Assembly (NCBI GenBank): GCA_023393635.1
Contig: JAEWKT010000042.1
Coordinates: 21,300-85,299, forward strand
DNA: 64,000 bases
From: Pseudomonadota bacterium
GTDB taxonomy: Bacteria > Pseudomonadota > Gammaproteobacteria > Pseudomonadales > Moraxellaceae
Reading direction: 5' to 3'
Positions 52,348-61,473 of this stretch are shown here, piece by piece; the stretch's first letter is position 1, and every line of letters starts with the position of its first letter. The position numbers and the translations under genes were made by a program. The notes under the pieces were generated by a model. It did no database searches and was not told where the DNA came from. It was given only the letters and a program-made list of their open reading frames with translations.

Positions 52348-52499
52348 ATTTGGTTATATTGCTACACCTTGAGTGTTGGATTGTTAGGTAAACTTAAGGT
52401 GTGGCAATAGCGTGAACGACTGCTCACTTTTGTACCTCTTGTTGAATATCAATCACATAAATTCAAAAAATAGAATAGAAAGGGAAATATGAGGACGCT

Positions 52500-52871
52500 A
52501 TGTCAGCACAACGAGGTCTTTCACCAGAACGCAAAATAGTTATTGATTACATGTTGATGCTACTCACACTATTTTTAGGTGTTAGCTTTTTAATTGCACT
52601 GCTGGGAAGTTATCGTGCGCTAAATCACACTGATGATGTGTGGATACAGTCGCATCAGTTATGGATCTGGCGGAGTTGCATGGCTTTTTTAGTGATTATC
52701 TTGTTTGCTGCATTATTCTTGCTGCCGTTAATCTGGTTGCCTATCAGCCAGGGTTTAGGTTTATATAGCATCATTGCGGCACTGTGTATTGCAGGTGCAG
52801 GGGTACTCTGGTTCTTGTATCGCAGTTTAAAGGGTTTAATTTATTGGTTTAAAGGCAAGGTGATTTATTAG
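52500..52871 (+). CDS. Small membrane protein, function unknown
   Basis: Protein of 123 residues with three hydrophobic stretches (residues 16-38, about 58-82 and 88-108) and a basic end (KGKVIY). The pattern, with short cytoplasmic N-terminus and a WIQSHQLWIWRS loop between spans 1 and 2, resembles small DUF4870-like membrane proteins, but I cannot name a family firmly. GAGG lies 5 bases before the ATG. It starts 152 bases after the pump gene and may or may not share its transcript. Confidence 0.65.
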   Translation: MSAQRGLSPERKIVIDYMLMLLTLFLGVSFLIALLGSYRALNHTDDVWIQSHQLWIWRSCMAFLVIILFAALFLLPLIWLPISQGLGLYSIIAALCIAGAGVLWFLYRSLKGLIYWFKGKVIY

Positions 52872-53014
52872 GATAATAATAGTGAGAAAATTGATACTTC
52901 AAGATTATCAATCTTATGTCTAAAACCCTTAAGTCCTTTGCATGGTCAAATGCAGGTAACTATCACAAGACATTGTCGTTCATCCGTACCTTAGCTTAGA
53001 GAGCTTAACTCGCT

Positions 53015-53449
53015 ATGTTTGAATTCGATTTGAACTTAAAATTGATGGCGTACCATCTTTTTCAGCTTGGGATTGCTTTTGTATTATCATTGCCCATCGC
53101 GCTTAACCGTGAGATGAAAGAGAATGGAGCAGGACTCAGAACATTTCCACTAGTGACGATTGCATCATGTGCATTCATGCTGGTCGGTAGAGATATTTAC
53201 CAGGGGTCAGATGCTGAAGCGAGGGTAATGTATGGGATAATTACTGGCATGGGCTTTATTGGCGGTGGCGCAATTTTTAAAAGTCAGGATGGGGTAAAAG
53301 GTACCGCCACGGCGGCAGGATTGTGGAACACAGGTGCTATTGGTATTTCGGTTGCTTACGGACGTTATGAAATAGCGATTATATTGTCTGTAGTGAGTTT
53401 TTTAATCCTGCACTTCTCGGAACGATTCAAGTCAAAAGATAAGCTATAG
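53015..53449 (+). CDS. MgtC/SapB-family membrane protein
   Basis: Protein of 144 residues matching the membrane domain of MgtC: FVLSLPIALNREMK, then GLRTFPLVTIASCAFM, then GIITGMGFIGGGAIFK and the late GTATAAGLWNTGAIGISVAYG. Four or five spans are expected. The C-terminal cytosolic ACT-like domain of full MgtC is absent, as in many short bacterial homologs. Known family roles involve Mg2+ limitation and acid or intracellular survival, mainly by inhibiting ATP synthase in Salmonella; the role here is open. A terminator follows at 53522. Confidence 0.88.
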   Translation: MFEFDLNLKLMAYHLFQLGIAFVLSLPIALNREMKENGAGLRTFPLVTIASCAFMLVGRDIYQGSDAEARVMYGIITGMGFIGGGAIFKSQDGVKGTATAAGLWNTGAIGISVAYGRYEIAIILSVVSFLILHFSERFKSKDKL

Positions 53450-53521
53450 TTACTGAGGGTTCTTTGCCAATCGTGATAAGTAAGGTCATCACTCTATAAT
53501 CTTTCATTGGCTAACCCACTC

Positions 53522-53555
53522 AAAAGCCCAAGCAGCAATACACTACTGGGGCTTT
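53522..53555. terminator. Bidirectional terminator
   Basis: AAAAGCCC (53522-53529) pairs with GGGCTTTT (53548-53555) with an 18-nt loop, between the convergent MgtC-like and sorbosone-dehydrogenase-like genes. T-rich ends exist on both strands. Confidence 0.7.
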
Positions 53556-53600
53556 TTGCATTTAATATAGCGGCTAATCATCCTTTTATTGTCTGGCAGC

Positions 53601-54992
53601 TTATTCATTAACAGAGGGCTTGCTATCTGCCGCTTTAGCCACTGTTGCTTTAAACATTGGGGTTTCATAACTACTTGCACCAACGGGTGACACGCGCCAA
53701 ATTATATTGCCCACATCATCGGCTACCAAAATCGCACCTGAAAAATCAACCGCTACACCAACAGGACGTCCCAGTGCATCACCTTGGTTGCTTAAAAACC
53801 CTGTTAATACATCTTGTGGTTGACCAGACGGCTGGCCATTTCTAAACGGTACAAAAATGACTTTATAGCCACTATGTGGTTTACGGTTCCATGATCCATG
53901 CTGACCAATCAGCGCACCACCGCGATATTGTGGCATCAGCTCAGCGGTATAAAATGTTAAACCCAGGGAGGCGGTATGATTACCCAATGCATAATCGGGC
54001 TTAATCGCACGCGCGACCATATCAGGGTTTTGTGGTTTCACGCGGACATCGACGTGCTGGCCATAATAACTATACGGCCAGCCATAAAAACCGCCATCTT
54101 TGACTGAGGTCATGTAATCGGGCACCAGATCATTGCCAATTTCATCACGCTCATTTACTGCTGTCCACAGCGCACCACTTTGCGGCTGCCAACCCATACC
54201 GTTAGGGTTGCGTAGTCCTGTTGCAAATGGTCGTGCTTTTCCACTGGCAATATCAAATTCTAAAATACGGGCACGATCCACTTCTTTGTCCAGCCCGTTT
54301 TCACCCGCATTGCTATTGGAGCCCACGGTAATATAGAGTTTTTTACCATCGGAGCTGGCAATCACATTTTTGGTCCAGTGATGGTTAATAGTTCCTGCTG
54401 GCAAATCCAGCACTTTAGTCCCGCTGGCATTAATCTGGGTGGCACCTGCTTGGTAAGGAAAGCGTACTAAGGCATCGGTATTAGCCACATACAGCATGTT
54501 GTCTACTAACGCCATGCCAAATGGAGAATTAAGATTTTGTAAAAAAATAGTTTTTTGGTCTGCTACACCATCGCCATTAGTGTCACGTAGCAGGCTAATA
54601 CGGTTGGCACTGGGGTGCGATGAACCTGCGCGCTTCATCACCAGTTTCATGATTTTGCCTTTAATGCCCTTACTGTCCTCAGGCTTGGGCGGTGCGTCGG
54701 TTTCGGCCACCAGAACATCACCATTGGGCAATACATGTAGCCAGCGCGGGTGCGCAAGCTCAGCTGCAAATGCCTGTACTTTTAACCCTGCGGCTGGCGT
54801 TGGCATGGTTCCTGTAGGCCAGCCTTTAGCGGGGGCAATATTGACTGTGGGCAGCAAGCTTGATTTGGGTTTAGGTAGGGTAGGCTGAGCGCCATAACTC
54901 TCCATGATTGAATGCTTAGAGGATGGCGCACATCCCATGAATGCCAGCATTATGGCAGAACCAGCAATGGGCAGTAATAACCGAGCAGCCAT
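53601..54992 (-). CDS. L-sorbosone/soluble aldose sugar dehydrogenase-like lipoprotein
   Basis: Exported lipoprotein: LAFMGC gives the lipobox with Cys near residue 21. The mature protein of about 440 residues is a six-bladed beta-propeller of the GDH/sorbosone family. Recurring blade starts include HPRWLHVLPNGDVLVAETDA, NSPFGMALVDNMLYVANTD, NPNGMGWQPQSGALWTAVNERDEIGNDLVPD and PVGVAVDFSGAILVADDVGNIIW. The Arg-Asn/Pro-Asn-Gly and NERDE/GND segments match the PQQ and Ca2+ site region of this family; a true PQQ requirement is not proved. GGAGATAAATC precedes the ATG. No PQQ-synthesis gene lies nearby. Confidence 0.82.
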   Translation of the reverse strand: MAARLLLPIAGSAIMLAFMGCAPSSKHSIMESYGAQPTLPKPKSSLLPTVNIAPAKGWPTGTMPTPAAGLKVQAFAAELAHPRWLHVLPNGDVLVAETDAPPKPEDSKGIKGKIMKLVMKRAGSSHPSANRISLLRDTNGDGVADQKTIFLQNLNSPFGMALVDNMLYVANTDALVRFPYQAGATQINASGTKVLDLPAGTINHHWTKNVIASSDGKKLYITVGSNSNAGENGLDKEVDRARILEFDIASGKARPFATGLRNPNGMGWQPQSGALWTAVNERDEIGNDLVPDYMTSVKDGGFYGWPYSYYGQHVDVRVKPQNPDMVARAIKPDYALGNHTASLGLTFYTAELMPQYRGGALIGQHGSWNRKPHSGYKVIFVPFRNGQPSGQPQDVLTGFLSNQGDALGRPVGVAVDFSGAILVADDVGNIIWRVSPVGASSYETPMFKATVAKAADSKPSVNE

Positions 54993-55217
54993 GATTTATC
55001 TCCAGTTTGTTTTTATGGTAATTACTTCACTTTAAAATTTAGTTTAAGCAGTAACCATGGTGTTCGTGTTTTTTCTAGTTACCAATTGGTTAGTGATTTT
55101 TGCTTCAGACAGCCCTCAAACTTTAAAAAAACTGCAAACAACACTTGCAAAAGTATAAAAAAGCCCCAAGATTAGCCGCAATTGTTTAACAGATTTTGGT
55201 GAGGAGTGGGGCCACCC

Positions 55218-56321
55218 ATGGCAAAAAGAGACTATTACGAGGTATTAGGTTTATCCAAAGGCGCAAGCGAGGATGAAATTAAAAAAGCCTATCGCAAGCT
55301 GGCCATGAAATATCACCCCGATCGTAACCCTGACAATCAGGAAGCGGAAGAAAAGTTTAAAGAAGCGTCAGAAGCCTACGAAATCCTGTCCAATAGCGAT
55401 AAGCGCTCTGCTTATGACCGCATGGGACATAGTGCCTTTGAAGGCATGGGCGGCGGCGGTGGCTTTAACGCGCAGGATATCTTTAGCCAGTTCGGTGATA
55501 TTTTTGGCGATATGTTTGGCGGCCGTGGGGCAGGTGGTGGTCAGCGTCAGCGTCGCGGTGCCGATTTACGCTATGTGATGGAGCTGACTTTAGAAGAAGC
55601 CGTTCGTGGCGTGAAAAAAACCATTAGCTTTACCGCGCCTGCTGCATGTACGGCGTGTAATGGCAAAGGTTCTAAAAACCCACAAGATGTGACCACCTGT
55701 CAAACTTGTCATGGGGCAGGCCAGGTACGCATGCAGCAAGGCTTCTTTTCAGTACAGCAAACTTGCCATACCTGTCATGGTCGCGGTCAAATTGTTAAAA
55801 ATCCATGTAATGTGTGTCATGGTGCAGGGGTGGCAGAGCGCAAACGCACGCTAGAAGTCAGTATTCCTGCGGGCGTGGATAACGGCGATCGGGTACGCTT
55901 GTCGGGCGAAGGTGAAGCAGGTGGCGCTGGCGTCCAGGCAGGCGATTTATACGTTGAGGTGGTGGTGCGTGAGCATGCAGTATTCCAGCGTGATGGTGCG
56001 GACCTGTATATGGACGTACCGATTAGCTTTACTGATGCTGCTTTGGGTAAAGAAGTTGAAATTCCAACACTTGAAGGCCGTGTGAGTTTAAAAATTCCTG
56101 AAGGCACCCAAACTGGCAAGCTATTTCGTTTGCGTGGTAAAGGCGTAAAACCAGTACGCACCAGCATGGTCGGTGATCTGTTATGCCGCGTGGTGGTAGA
56201 AACCCCTGTCAACTTAACAGGACGACAAAAAGAGCTACTGCAAGAGCTGCAAGCGACTTTAGATGGGGATGAAAAACAGTCCCCAAAGAAAAAGTCGTTT
56301 TTTGAGCGCTTGTTTGACTAA
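55218..56321 (+). CDS. dnaJ: Chaperone DnaJ
   Basis: Hsp40 co-chaperone that stimulates DnaK ATPase. ATG 55218 is used because the protein starts MAKRDYYEVLG; a GTG 12 bases earlier is not needed. Residues 5-70 are the J domain with HPD at 33-35. A Gly/Phe-rich linker (GMGGGGGFNAQDIFSQFGDIF) follows. Four CxxCxGxG zinc motifs lie near 145-210 (CTACNGKG, CQTCHGAG, CHTCHGRG, CNVCHGAG). The C-terminal peptide-binding domains end with a basic tail. Length 367. dnaK is not next door. A perfect terminator follows. Confidence 0.97.
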   Translation: MAKRDYYEVLGLSKGASEDEIKKAYRKLAMKYHPDRNPDNQEAEEKFKEASEAYEILSNSDKRSAYDRMGHSAFEGMGGGGGFNAQDIFSQFGDIFGDMFGGRGAGGGQRQRRGADLRYVMELTLEEAVRGVKKTISFTAPAACTACNGKGSKNPQDVTTCQTCHGAGQVRMQQGFFSVQQTCHTCHGRGQIVKNPCNVCHGAGVAERKRTLEVSIPAGVDNGDRVRLSGEGEAGGAGVQAGDLYVEVVVREHAVFQRDGADLYMDVPISFTDAALGKEVEIPTLEGRVSLKIPEGTQTGKLFRLRGKGVKPVRTSMVGDLLCRVVVETPVNLTGRQKELLQELQATLDGDEKQSPKKKSFFERLFD

Positions 56322-56333
56322 GTGTTGTGCCTA

Positions 56334-56368
56334 AAAAAACCCACGCCTATGAAGGACGTGGGTTTTTT
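56334..56368 (+). terminator. Intrinsic terminator after dnaJ
   Basis: AAAAAACCCACG (56334-56345) / CGTGGGTTTTTT (56357-56368), perfect 12-bp stem with an 11-nt loop and a T-run. Confidence 0.93.
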
Positions 56369-56489
56369 TATTGTGTAAAACTAAGGATGCGCAGTAAATC
56401 TGTAGGACTATTCAAATTTCATCTATAGTACTATGTTACAGATAAATTAATGGCTTAAGTCACTTTAAAACGACTGTTTAGGAGTAAGC

Positions 56490-57302
56490 ATGGCAAATTC
56501 ACCCCGTATCGGTATATTGGGCGCTGGTGGGCGCATGGGACGTATCTTAATTCAGGCAGTACATCAGGCAGGTTATCAGTTGGCTGCTGCTGTCGAGCGT
56601 CCGAGCAGTTCACTAGTGGGCAGTGATGCAGGTGAATTGGCAGGTGTGGGCAAGTTGGATGTTGCCATTGTGGGCAGTTTGCAAGAGGTGATTGATCAAT
56701 GTGACGTGATTATTGACTTCACTATTCCTGAGGCCACCGAACAACACTTGCAAATTTGCCGCGATGCAAAGGTTGCAATTGTCATTGGCACCACAGGCTT
56801 ATCTGAGGTACAAAAGCAATTGGTTGACGATACTGCACAACATATTCAGGTGGTATATTCAGGCAATTATTCTGTTGGTGTGAATGTGTCACTCAAACTA
56901 CTGGAACTGGCTGCAAGAACCTTTGGTGATACAGTTGATATTGAAATTATAGAAGCGCATCATCGGCACAAAATAGATGCACCCTCAGGCACTGCCTATA
57001 TGATGGGTGAAACCGTGGCGCATGCTTTAGGCCGTAACTTAAAAGACGTTGCAATCTATGGACGTGAAGGACATACAGGCGCGCGCGATCGTCAGACTAT
57101 TGGTTTTGAAACTATTCGTGGTGGCGATATTGTGGGTGAGCATACGGTAATGTTTATTGGTGAAGGTGAACGGATAGAAGTCAAGCACATGGCAACTAAT
57201 CGCATGAACTTCGCCAGTGGTGCTGTGCGTGCCGCAGCGTGGGTCATGCAACAACCCGTAGGACGTTATGATATGCAGGATGTCCTGTCATTAAAAAATT
57301 AA
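56490..57302 (+). CDS. dapB: 4-hydroxy-tetrahydrodipicolinate reductase
   Basis: Reduces the DapA product with NAD(P)H in lysine and diaminopimelate synthesis. GILGAGGRMGR near residue 7-17 is the cofactor motif; GTTGL near 103 and the YSGNYSVGVN segment are conserved; the signature EAHHRHKIDAPSGTA lies near 155-169 and holds the catalytic His and Lys. Length 270. AGGAG lies 5-6 bases before the ATG. It follows dnaJ after a terminator, so it has its own promoter. The dnaJ-dapB order is common in this order of bacteria. Confidence 0.97.
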   Translation: MANSPRIGILGAGGRMGRILIQAVHQAGYQLAAAVERPSSSLVGSDAGELAGVGKLDVAIVGSLQEVIDQCDVIIDFTIPEATEQHLQICRDAKVAIVIGTTGLSEVQKQLVDDTAQHIQVVYSGNYSVGVNVSLKLLELAARTFGDTVDIEIIEAHHRHKIDAPSGTAYMMGETVAHALGRNLKDVAIYGREGHTGARDRQTIGFETIRGGDIVGEHTVMFIGEGERIEVKHMATNRMNFASGAVRAAAWVMQQPVGRYDMQDVLSLKN

Positions 57303-57345
57303 TAGTTACTGCTATAAACAACGCAACTAAAACAGGATGAAAATA

Positions 57346-58050
57346 ATGAAAAAAACAGTGACTTGCTTATGGTTGCAAAAAATAGGGCTGGTGGCTGGCT
57401 TAGCAGTGATGCTGAGTGCCAGCGCCCAAGCCGCCGACAATAATATGTCGCGCGCCAAGCTAGCCATTAATAAAAATGGTGTGAAAGTATGGACTTATCA
57501 AACGCCAGACAACCCAGCGTTTACCTATCGTGCCACCACAGTATTAAATACCAGTTTAATCAGTGCTGTTGCGGTGATTTTAGATACTAAATCGCTCACA
57601 CAATGGGTGCCTTATGTGAGTAAGGCTGAGGTCATTGAGCGCGATGCTGATAACAGCAATTTTATTTTGCACATGGAATTGGATTTTCCATTTCCATTGC
57701 AAGATCGTGATGTCGTGGTGCGCGGTAAAATTACCCAGGCTGCTGATGGTACGATCATTATTCAAAATACAGCCATTAACGATAATCGTGCGCCAGTGCG
57801 ACCTAATGTGGTGCGTTTAACCCATTATGAAGGTGACTGGACTTTAAAACCTTTGGCGCCCAATAAAGTAGAAGTATCGACCACTGGGTTTGGTGATCCA
57901 GGCGGTTTAATTCCGCTGGCAGTGGCCAACCGTTTTGTGCAGCAGCAGCCCTACCAAATGCTGGGCCGCATGAAAAACTATGTCAAAAATGCACGTTATC
58001 AAAATGCCAAGTTAGATTTTATTCGTGATCCTTACGCCAAAAATAAATAA
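57346..58050 (+). CDS. Exported START-domain (SRPBCC fold) protein
   Basis: Protein of 234 residues with a signal peptide ending near SASAQA (from ATG 57346 with AGGA 8 bases upstream; the ATG at 57337 overlaps that site). Residues 40-220 form a START-like domain: VKVWTYQTPDNPAFTYRA, LDTKSLTQWVPYVSKAEVIE, FPFPLQDRDVVV, then YEGDWTLKPLAPNKVEV and the C-terminal helix RFVQQQPYQMLGRMKNYV. START-type folds bind lipids or sterol-like molecules, so a periplasmic lipid-binding role fits. It lies 43 bases downstream of dapB and may be cotranscribed. A terminator follows. Confidence 0.82.
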   Translation: MKKTVTCLWLQKIGLVAGLAVMLSASAQAADNNMSRAKLAINKNGVKVWTYQTPDNPAFTYRATTVLNTSLISAVAVILDTKSLTQWVPYVSKAEVIERDADNSNFILHMELDFPFPLQDRDVVVRGKITQAADGTIIIQNTAINDNRAPVRPNVVRLTHYEGDWTLKPLAPNKVEVSTTGFGDPGGLIPLAVANRFVQQQPYQMLGRMKNYVKNARYQNAKLDFIRDPYAKNK

Positions 58051-58072
58051 TATGCGTTGAATACGCCCTAAT

Positions 58073-58104
58073 AAAAAAGCTGAGGTTACATCTTCAGCTT
58101 TTTT
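58073..58104. terminator. Bidirectional terminator
   Basis: AAAAAAGCTGA (58073-58083) / TCAGCTTTTTT (58094-58104), perfect 11-bp stem with a 10-nt loop, between the START-domain gene and the convergent alcohol dehydrogenase. Confidence 0.9.
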
Positions 58105-58129
58105 ATGCCGCTTAATATGTCAAAACAGG

Positions 58130-59158
58130 TTAATCAGTAAAATCTGCTTTTAACACCACCCGATAACGTGCCTTGCCATCGCGTACATGTTGTATGGCCT
58201 CATTAATTTTGGACATAGGAAATACTTCAACCGTTGGTTCTACCCCAGTACGTGCTGCAAAGCGTAATAACTGACGCAGTGCCACGGGTGAACCAGTGGG
58301 TGAGCCTGTGACCACTTTGGCGCCACCAATGAGTACCCCCGCAGGCACAGGCAGCGGCTCAAGTACTACCCCAACCGTATGAAACTTGCCTTCAGGAGCA
58401 AGTGCTGCAAAGTAGGGCATCCAGTCCAGACTGACATTAATAGTATTAATAATTAAATCAAACTGGCCACGTAATGCTTTTAACTGCTCTTTATCACGGC
58501 TATTCACCACATGATGTGCGCCCATGGCCAAAATTTCTTCGGTTTTGTCAGGGCTGGAGCTAAATGCAATCACTTCACAGCCCCATGCGTTGGCCAGCTT
58601 AATGGCCATATGGCCTAAACCACCAATACCAATCACACCGACTTTATGTACCCCTTGTATTTGATGGCGCAATAAAGGGTCAAATACCGTAATGCCACCG
58701 CACAGTAACGGGCCTGCTACTTCTGGATTTAAGTCCTCAGGTACGGGAATCACCCATTGCCAGCCAGCGCGTACACTTTCGGCAAAGCCACCTGCATGTT
58801 TTACAATGGTAGCAGTGGCGCCATTTTGGCATAGCACCTGTTTACCACCCAGGCAGCAATCACAATGCTGGCAGCTATCTGCTGTCCAGCCAATACCAAC
58901 ACGTTGTCCAATTTTTAAGCCTTTATCTTGTGCTTCGCTGCCCAGTTTGGTCACAATGCCAATAATTTCATGGCCTGCAATCAGTGGATATCTGGCATTG
59001 CCCCATTCGTTATCAATCATGGATAAATCAGAGTGACAAATACCACAATACTCCACCTTGACTTCTACTTCGTGGGCTTTTAAGTCCCCCGCGTCATACT
59101 GATAGGGTTGTAGGGGCTGGCCTGCTTCTAGGGCAGCATAGCTACGGATCGTGGTCAT
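58130..59158 (-). CDS. Zinc-dependent NAD(P) alcohol dehydrogenase (YahK/cinnamyl-alcohol type)
   Basis: Medium-chain dehydrogenase of 342 residues. Catalytic zinc site: Cys in CGICHSDLS near 37 and the GHEIIG motif near 60. Structural zinc Cys: SCQHCDCC and VLC near 95-110. Cofactor motif GIGGLGHMAIKLA near 172; the following SSSPDK stretch, with its Ser/Lys in place of an acidic residue, suggests NADPH. The group reduces a wide range of aldehydes. ATG 59158 is chosen because MTTIRSYAA aligns with the usual start; the longer frame to 59203 adds 15 unneeded residues. The gene stands alone. Confidence 0.88.
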   Translation of the reverse strand: MTTIRSYAALEAGQPLQPYQYDAGDLKAHEVEVKVEYCGICHSDLSMIDNEWGNARYPLIAGHEIIGIVTKLGSEAQDKGLKIGQRVGIGWTADSCQHCDCCLGGKQVLCQNGATATIVKHAGGFAESVRAGWQWVIPVPEDLNPEVAGPLLCGGITVFDPLLRHQIQGVHKVGVIGIGGLGHMAIKLANAWGCEVIAFSSSPDKTEEILAMGAHHVVNSRDKEQLKALRGQFDLIINTINVSLDWMPYFAALAPEGKFHTVGVVLEPLPVPAGVLIGGAKVVTGSPTGSPVALRQLLRFAARTGVEPTVEVFPMSKINEAIQHVRDGKARYRVVLKADFTD

Positions 59159-59252
59159 GATAGAATCCATTGGTAAACTGGCTTTAACAATAAAAGACTG
59201 CATGTGCAGCGTCTAGCTTTAATGCAGTGTGTTTGGTTGATATTTTGCAGTT

Positions 59253-59522
59253 CTATCCATTATTTGAGGCTGACAGCTGCCATATTACCCAGCCATATTG
59301 CTGATTATCCCAGTATTCAAGTCGTTTTAAATCCAGATCCGCAAATTCAACCCACTGATCCTTGCCTGTTTTTTCAGCAAAACCCGTGCTGATCATTAAT
59401 GCCGTATCACTAATTTCCATGATCCAGCCTTGCAGCATTTGCCCATTATTAAGGTAAATACGCTGCTGATTGCCGCGCTCTGCAAATTCAGCCAATTGCT
59501 CGGCAATCTCAATATTTATCAT
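59253..59522 (-). CDS. Small Sm-like protein (89 residues), function unknown
   Basis: An initial helix (AEQLAEFAERGN) is followed by five possible strands: QRIYLNNGQMLQGWIME, ISDTALMISTG, a short loop (FAEKTGKDQ), WVEFADLDLKRLEYW. The pattern of helix plus bent strands around a NGQxLQGWI turn is like an Sm/Hfq fold, but the family cannot be named. The ATG overlaps the stop of the M23 peptidase (TAATG), so they are translationally coupled and in the mutY operon. Confidence 0.6.
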   Translation of the reverse strand: MINIEIAEQLAEFAERGNQQRIYLNNGQMLQGWIMEISDTALMISTGFAEKTGKDQWVEFADLDLKRLEYWDNQQYGWVIWQLSASNNG

Positions 59523-60127
59523 TACGGCCTCATCAAATAAAAATACGGATTCACCGCACCACGGCCTTTTCCAGCCAAATAAATTCCATAATGCAGGTGT
59601 GGCGAACCACCGCGCGCATTGCCCGTATTGCCCACATAACCAATCACTTGCCCTTTTCTTACCCGATCACCAACTTTTAGGCCGCGTTTGTGTTTATTGA
59701 GATGCGCATAATAATGATAGCTACCTGCAGGCCCTGCTATCCACACTACTTTGCCACCCAAATTATTGTTGCGTAAATCTACCACCACACCAGGCGTTGC
59801 GCTTAACACCTTGGTGCCGCGATCAGCCATAATATCAATGCCTTCATGACGCCGACCTTGGCTGCGCGCACTGCCCCAAGTGTCACGAAGCTGCTGATAT
59901 TTTATTCCTTTTACAGGAACAGGCAAACGCTCAGGCAAGGCTTGCTGGCGTAATTCTAAAATTCGGGCTTGCGCGGCCATGGGTAAGGGTGGCTGCTTTT
60001 TGGGCGCAGTGGCACAACCTGCCAATATGACTAAAGTGGCCAATAATAACCAGCGGCTAAAGCATTGGGCAGTGTTTATTGTGAGCGGGTGATGGTAAAA
60101 ACCTAAAGTGAGACGGTGATCCTTCAT
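59522..60127 (-). CDS. M23-family peptidase lipoprotein (LytM-type)
   Basis: Cell-envelope protein of about 201 residues. VILAGC provides a lipobox, though the Cys lies 38 residues from the chosen start, longer than usual; starts at 60157 and an upstream GTG at 60178 are also open, and none has a strong ribosome site. The LytM domain has HEGIDIMAD (HxxxD) near residue 95, and SPHLHYGIY near 180, both zinc-binding motifs intact, so real endopeptidase activity on peptidoglycan is possible. It sits downstream of mutY on the same strand and overlaps the small Sm-like gene. Confidence 0.83.
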   Translation of the reverse strand: MKDHRLTLGFYHHPLTINTAQCFSRWLLLATLVILAGCATAPKKQPPLPMAAQARILELRQQALPERLPVPVKGIKYQQLRDTWGSARSQGRRHEGIDIMADRGTKVLSATPGVVVDLRNNNLGGKVVWIAGPAGSYHYYAHLNKHKRGLKVGDRVRKGQVIGYVGNTGNARGGSPHLHYGIYLAGKGRGAVNPYFYLMRP

Positions 60128-60215
60128 TAATCTATGTATTCCATACAGCGCAATCATGCAGGAATCATAACGCGGCACTGGCTTTAATCCTACTTAAAAA
60201 TGGCCTATTACTGGC

Positions 60216-61322
60216 TCAATACTCATGTTTAGGCAGTTGCGCCAACACTTTTAGCATGGCTTTGGGCAAACCCTGGGCAATGGCTGCCTCACGGTTCAGC
60301 CACTGACTGCTAATCAAATGCTGCTCTAACTGCGCGGCTTGTTCATCATTGAGCACAAAAATTTGCGGGTTTAAAAACCAGGTAAAATGGGTAAAAGAAT
60401 GCTTCACGATATCCAGCTGTTGGGTCAGTTTAAGCGAAAACTGAGCTTGCAATTGTGCAAGTTCAGTGGGCTCAACAATGGGTAGGCAGTACAAACCACC
60501 CCACAGCCCTTCATCAGGCCGTTGCTGCCATAACCATTTTCCTGTCGTGGCATGTTGTGCAATCAACACGTGCGCCTGTTTTTGCGGGGTTTGTTTTTTG
60601 GCTTTTTTTTGTGGAAAATCAAGCACTCGGTTTTGTGCATAAGCCTGACAATCGGCTTGAACAGGACAATAAAGACATAGCGGTTTTTTAGTGGTACACA
60701 GCGTTGCGCCAAGATCCATAATGGCTTGGGTGTAACTGGCATTGCGTGTTTTGGGAGTAAGTTGCTCAGCCAGTTGCCATAGCTTTGCAACAATGGGGGT
60801 CGACTGGCTGTCGCCTTCAATGGCCTGATGCCGTGTGAGCACCCGTTTGACATTGCCATCCATAATCACGCCGTATTGCTGCAAACCCAGTGACATCAAT
60901 GCGCCCGCAGTAGAGCGGCCAACGCCCGATAATGCCATCCAGCCCTCTAGGGTTTGGGGAAACTCGCCATTAGCCACCACTTGCTGTGCTGCTTTATGCA
61001 GGTTACGCGCACGGGCATAATAACCAAGCCCTGCCCAATAAGGTGCAACTTCCTCCCAACTGGCCTGTGCAAGGCACTCTACCGTCGGAAACCGTGCAAT
61101 AAACCGCTCAAAATAATTGAGAACGGTTTTAACCTGGGTTTGTTGCAACATAATTTCAGAGACCCATACCATGTATGGATTGTCATTGACTTGCCACGGC
61201 AAATCATGGCGGCCATGCTGGTCAAACCAAGCTAAGACACGTGTTGCAAAATCGGGTGGCACGACAAAATCAGCCTGTGCTGGCTGAGGCGTGGCTTTAA
61301 GTTTTTTAGGATCAATAGTCAA
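60216..61322 (-). CDS. mutY: Adenine DNA glycosylase MutY
   Basis: Removes adenine mispaired with 8-oxoguanine. N-terminal catalytic domain with LPWQ near residue 42, SEIMLQQTQV near 55 (family signature), helix-hairpin-helix LSGVGRSTAGAL near 130, the catalytic Asp in IMDGNVKRVL near 153, and the 4Fe-4S loop CTTKKPLCLYCPVQADC near 208-224 (CX6CX2CX5C). The C-terminal NUDIX-like MutT domain that recognises 8-oxoG follows. Length 368 from a TTG at 61322 with a weak GGTGA in front. No ATG is in frame near here; a GTG at 61262 would cut 20 unconserved residues and is also possible. Confidence 0.94.
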   Translation of the reverse strand: MTIDPKKLKATPQPAQADFVVPPDFATRVLAWFDQHGRHDLPWQVNDNPYMVWVSEIMLQQTQVKTVLNYFERFIARFPTVECLAQASWEEVAPYWAGLGYYARARNLHKAAQQVVANGEFPQTLEGWMALSGVGRSTAGALMSLGLQQYGVIMDGNVKRVLTRHQAIEGDSQSTPIVAKLWQLAEQLTPKTRNASYTQAIMDLGATLCTTKKPLCLYCPVQADCQAYAQNRVLDFPQKKAKKQTPQKQAHVLIAQHATTGKWLWQQRPDEGLWGGLYCLPIVEPTELAQLQAQFSLKLTQQLDIVKHSFTHFTWFLNPQIFVLNDEQAAQLEQHLISSQWLNREAAIAQGLPKAMLKVLAQLPKHEY

Positions 61323-61473
61323 GTGAACATCACCATAAAAGCGTGATCTTATAATGGGGATGAAATATTAAACTCAAAGCATTGACCTACTTCTGTTTGC
61401 ATGAAACTAAGCATCACAAAAGCAAGTCAATGCCAAAGCAGCGAAAGTAAAAGAAATAAAATTTTTACAGGCT

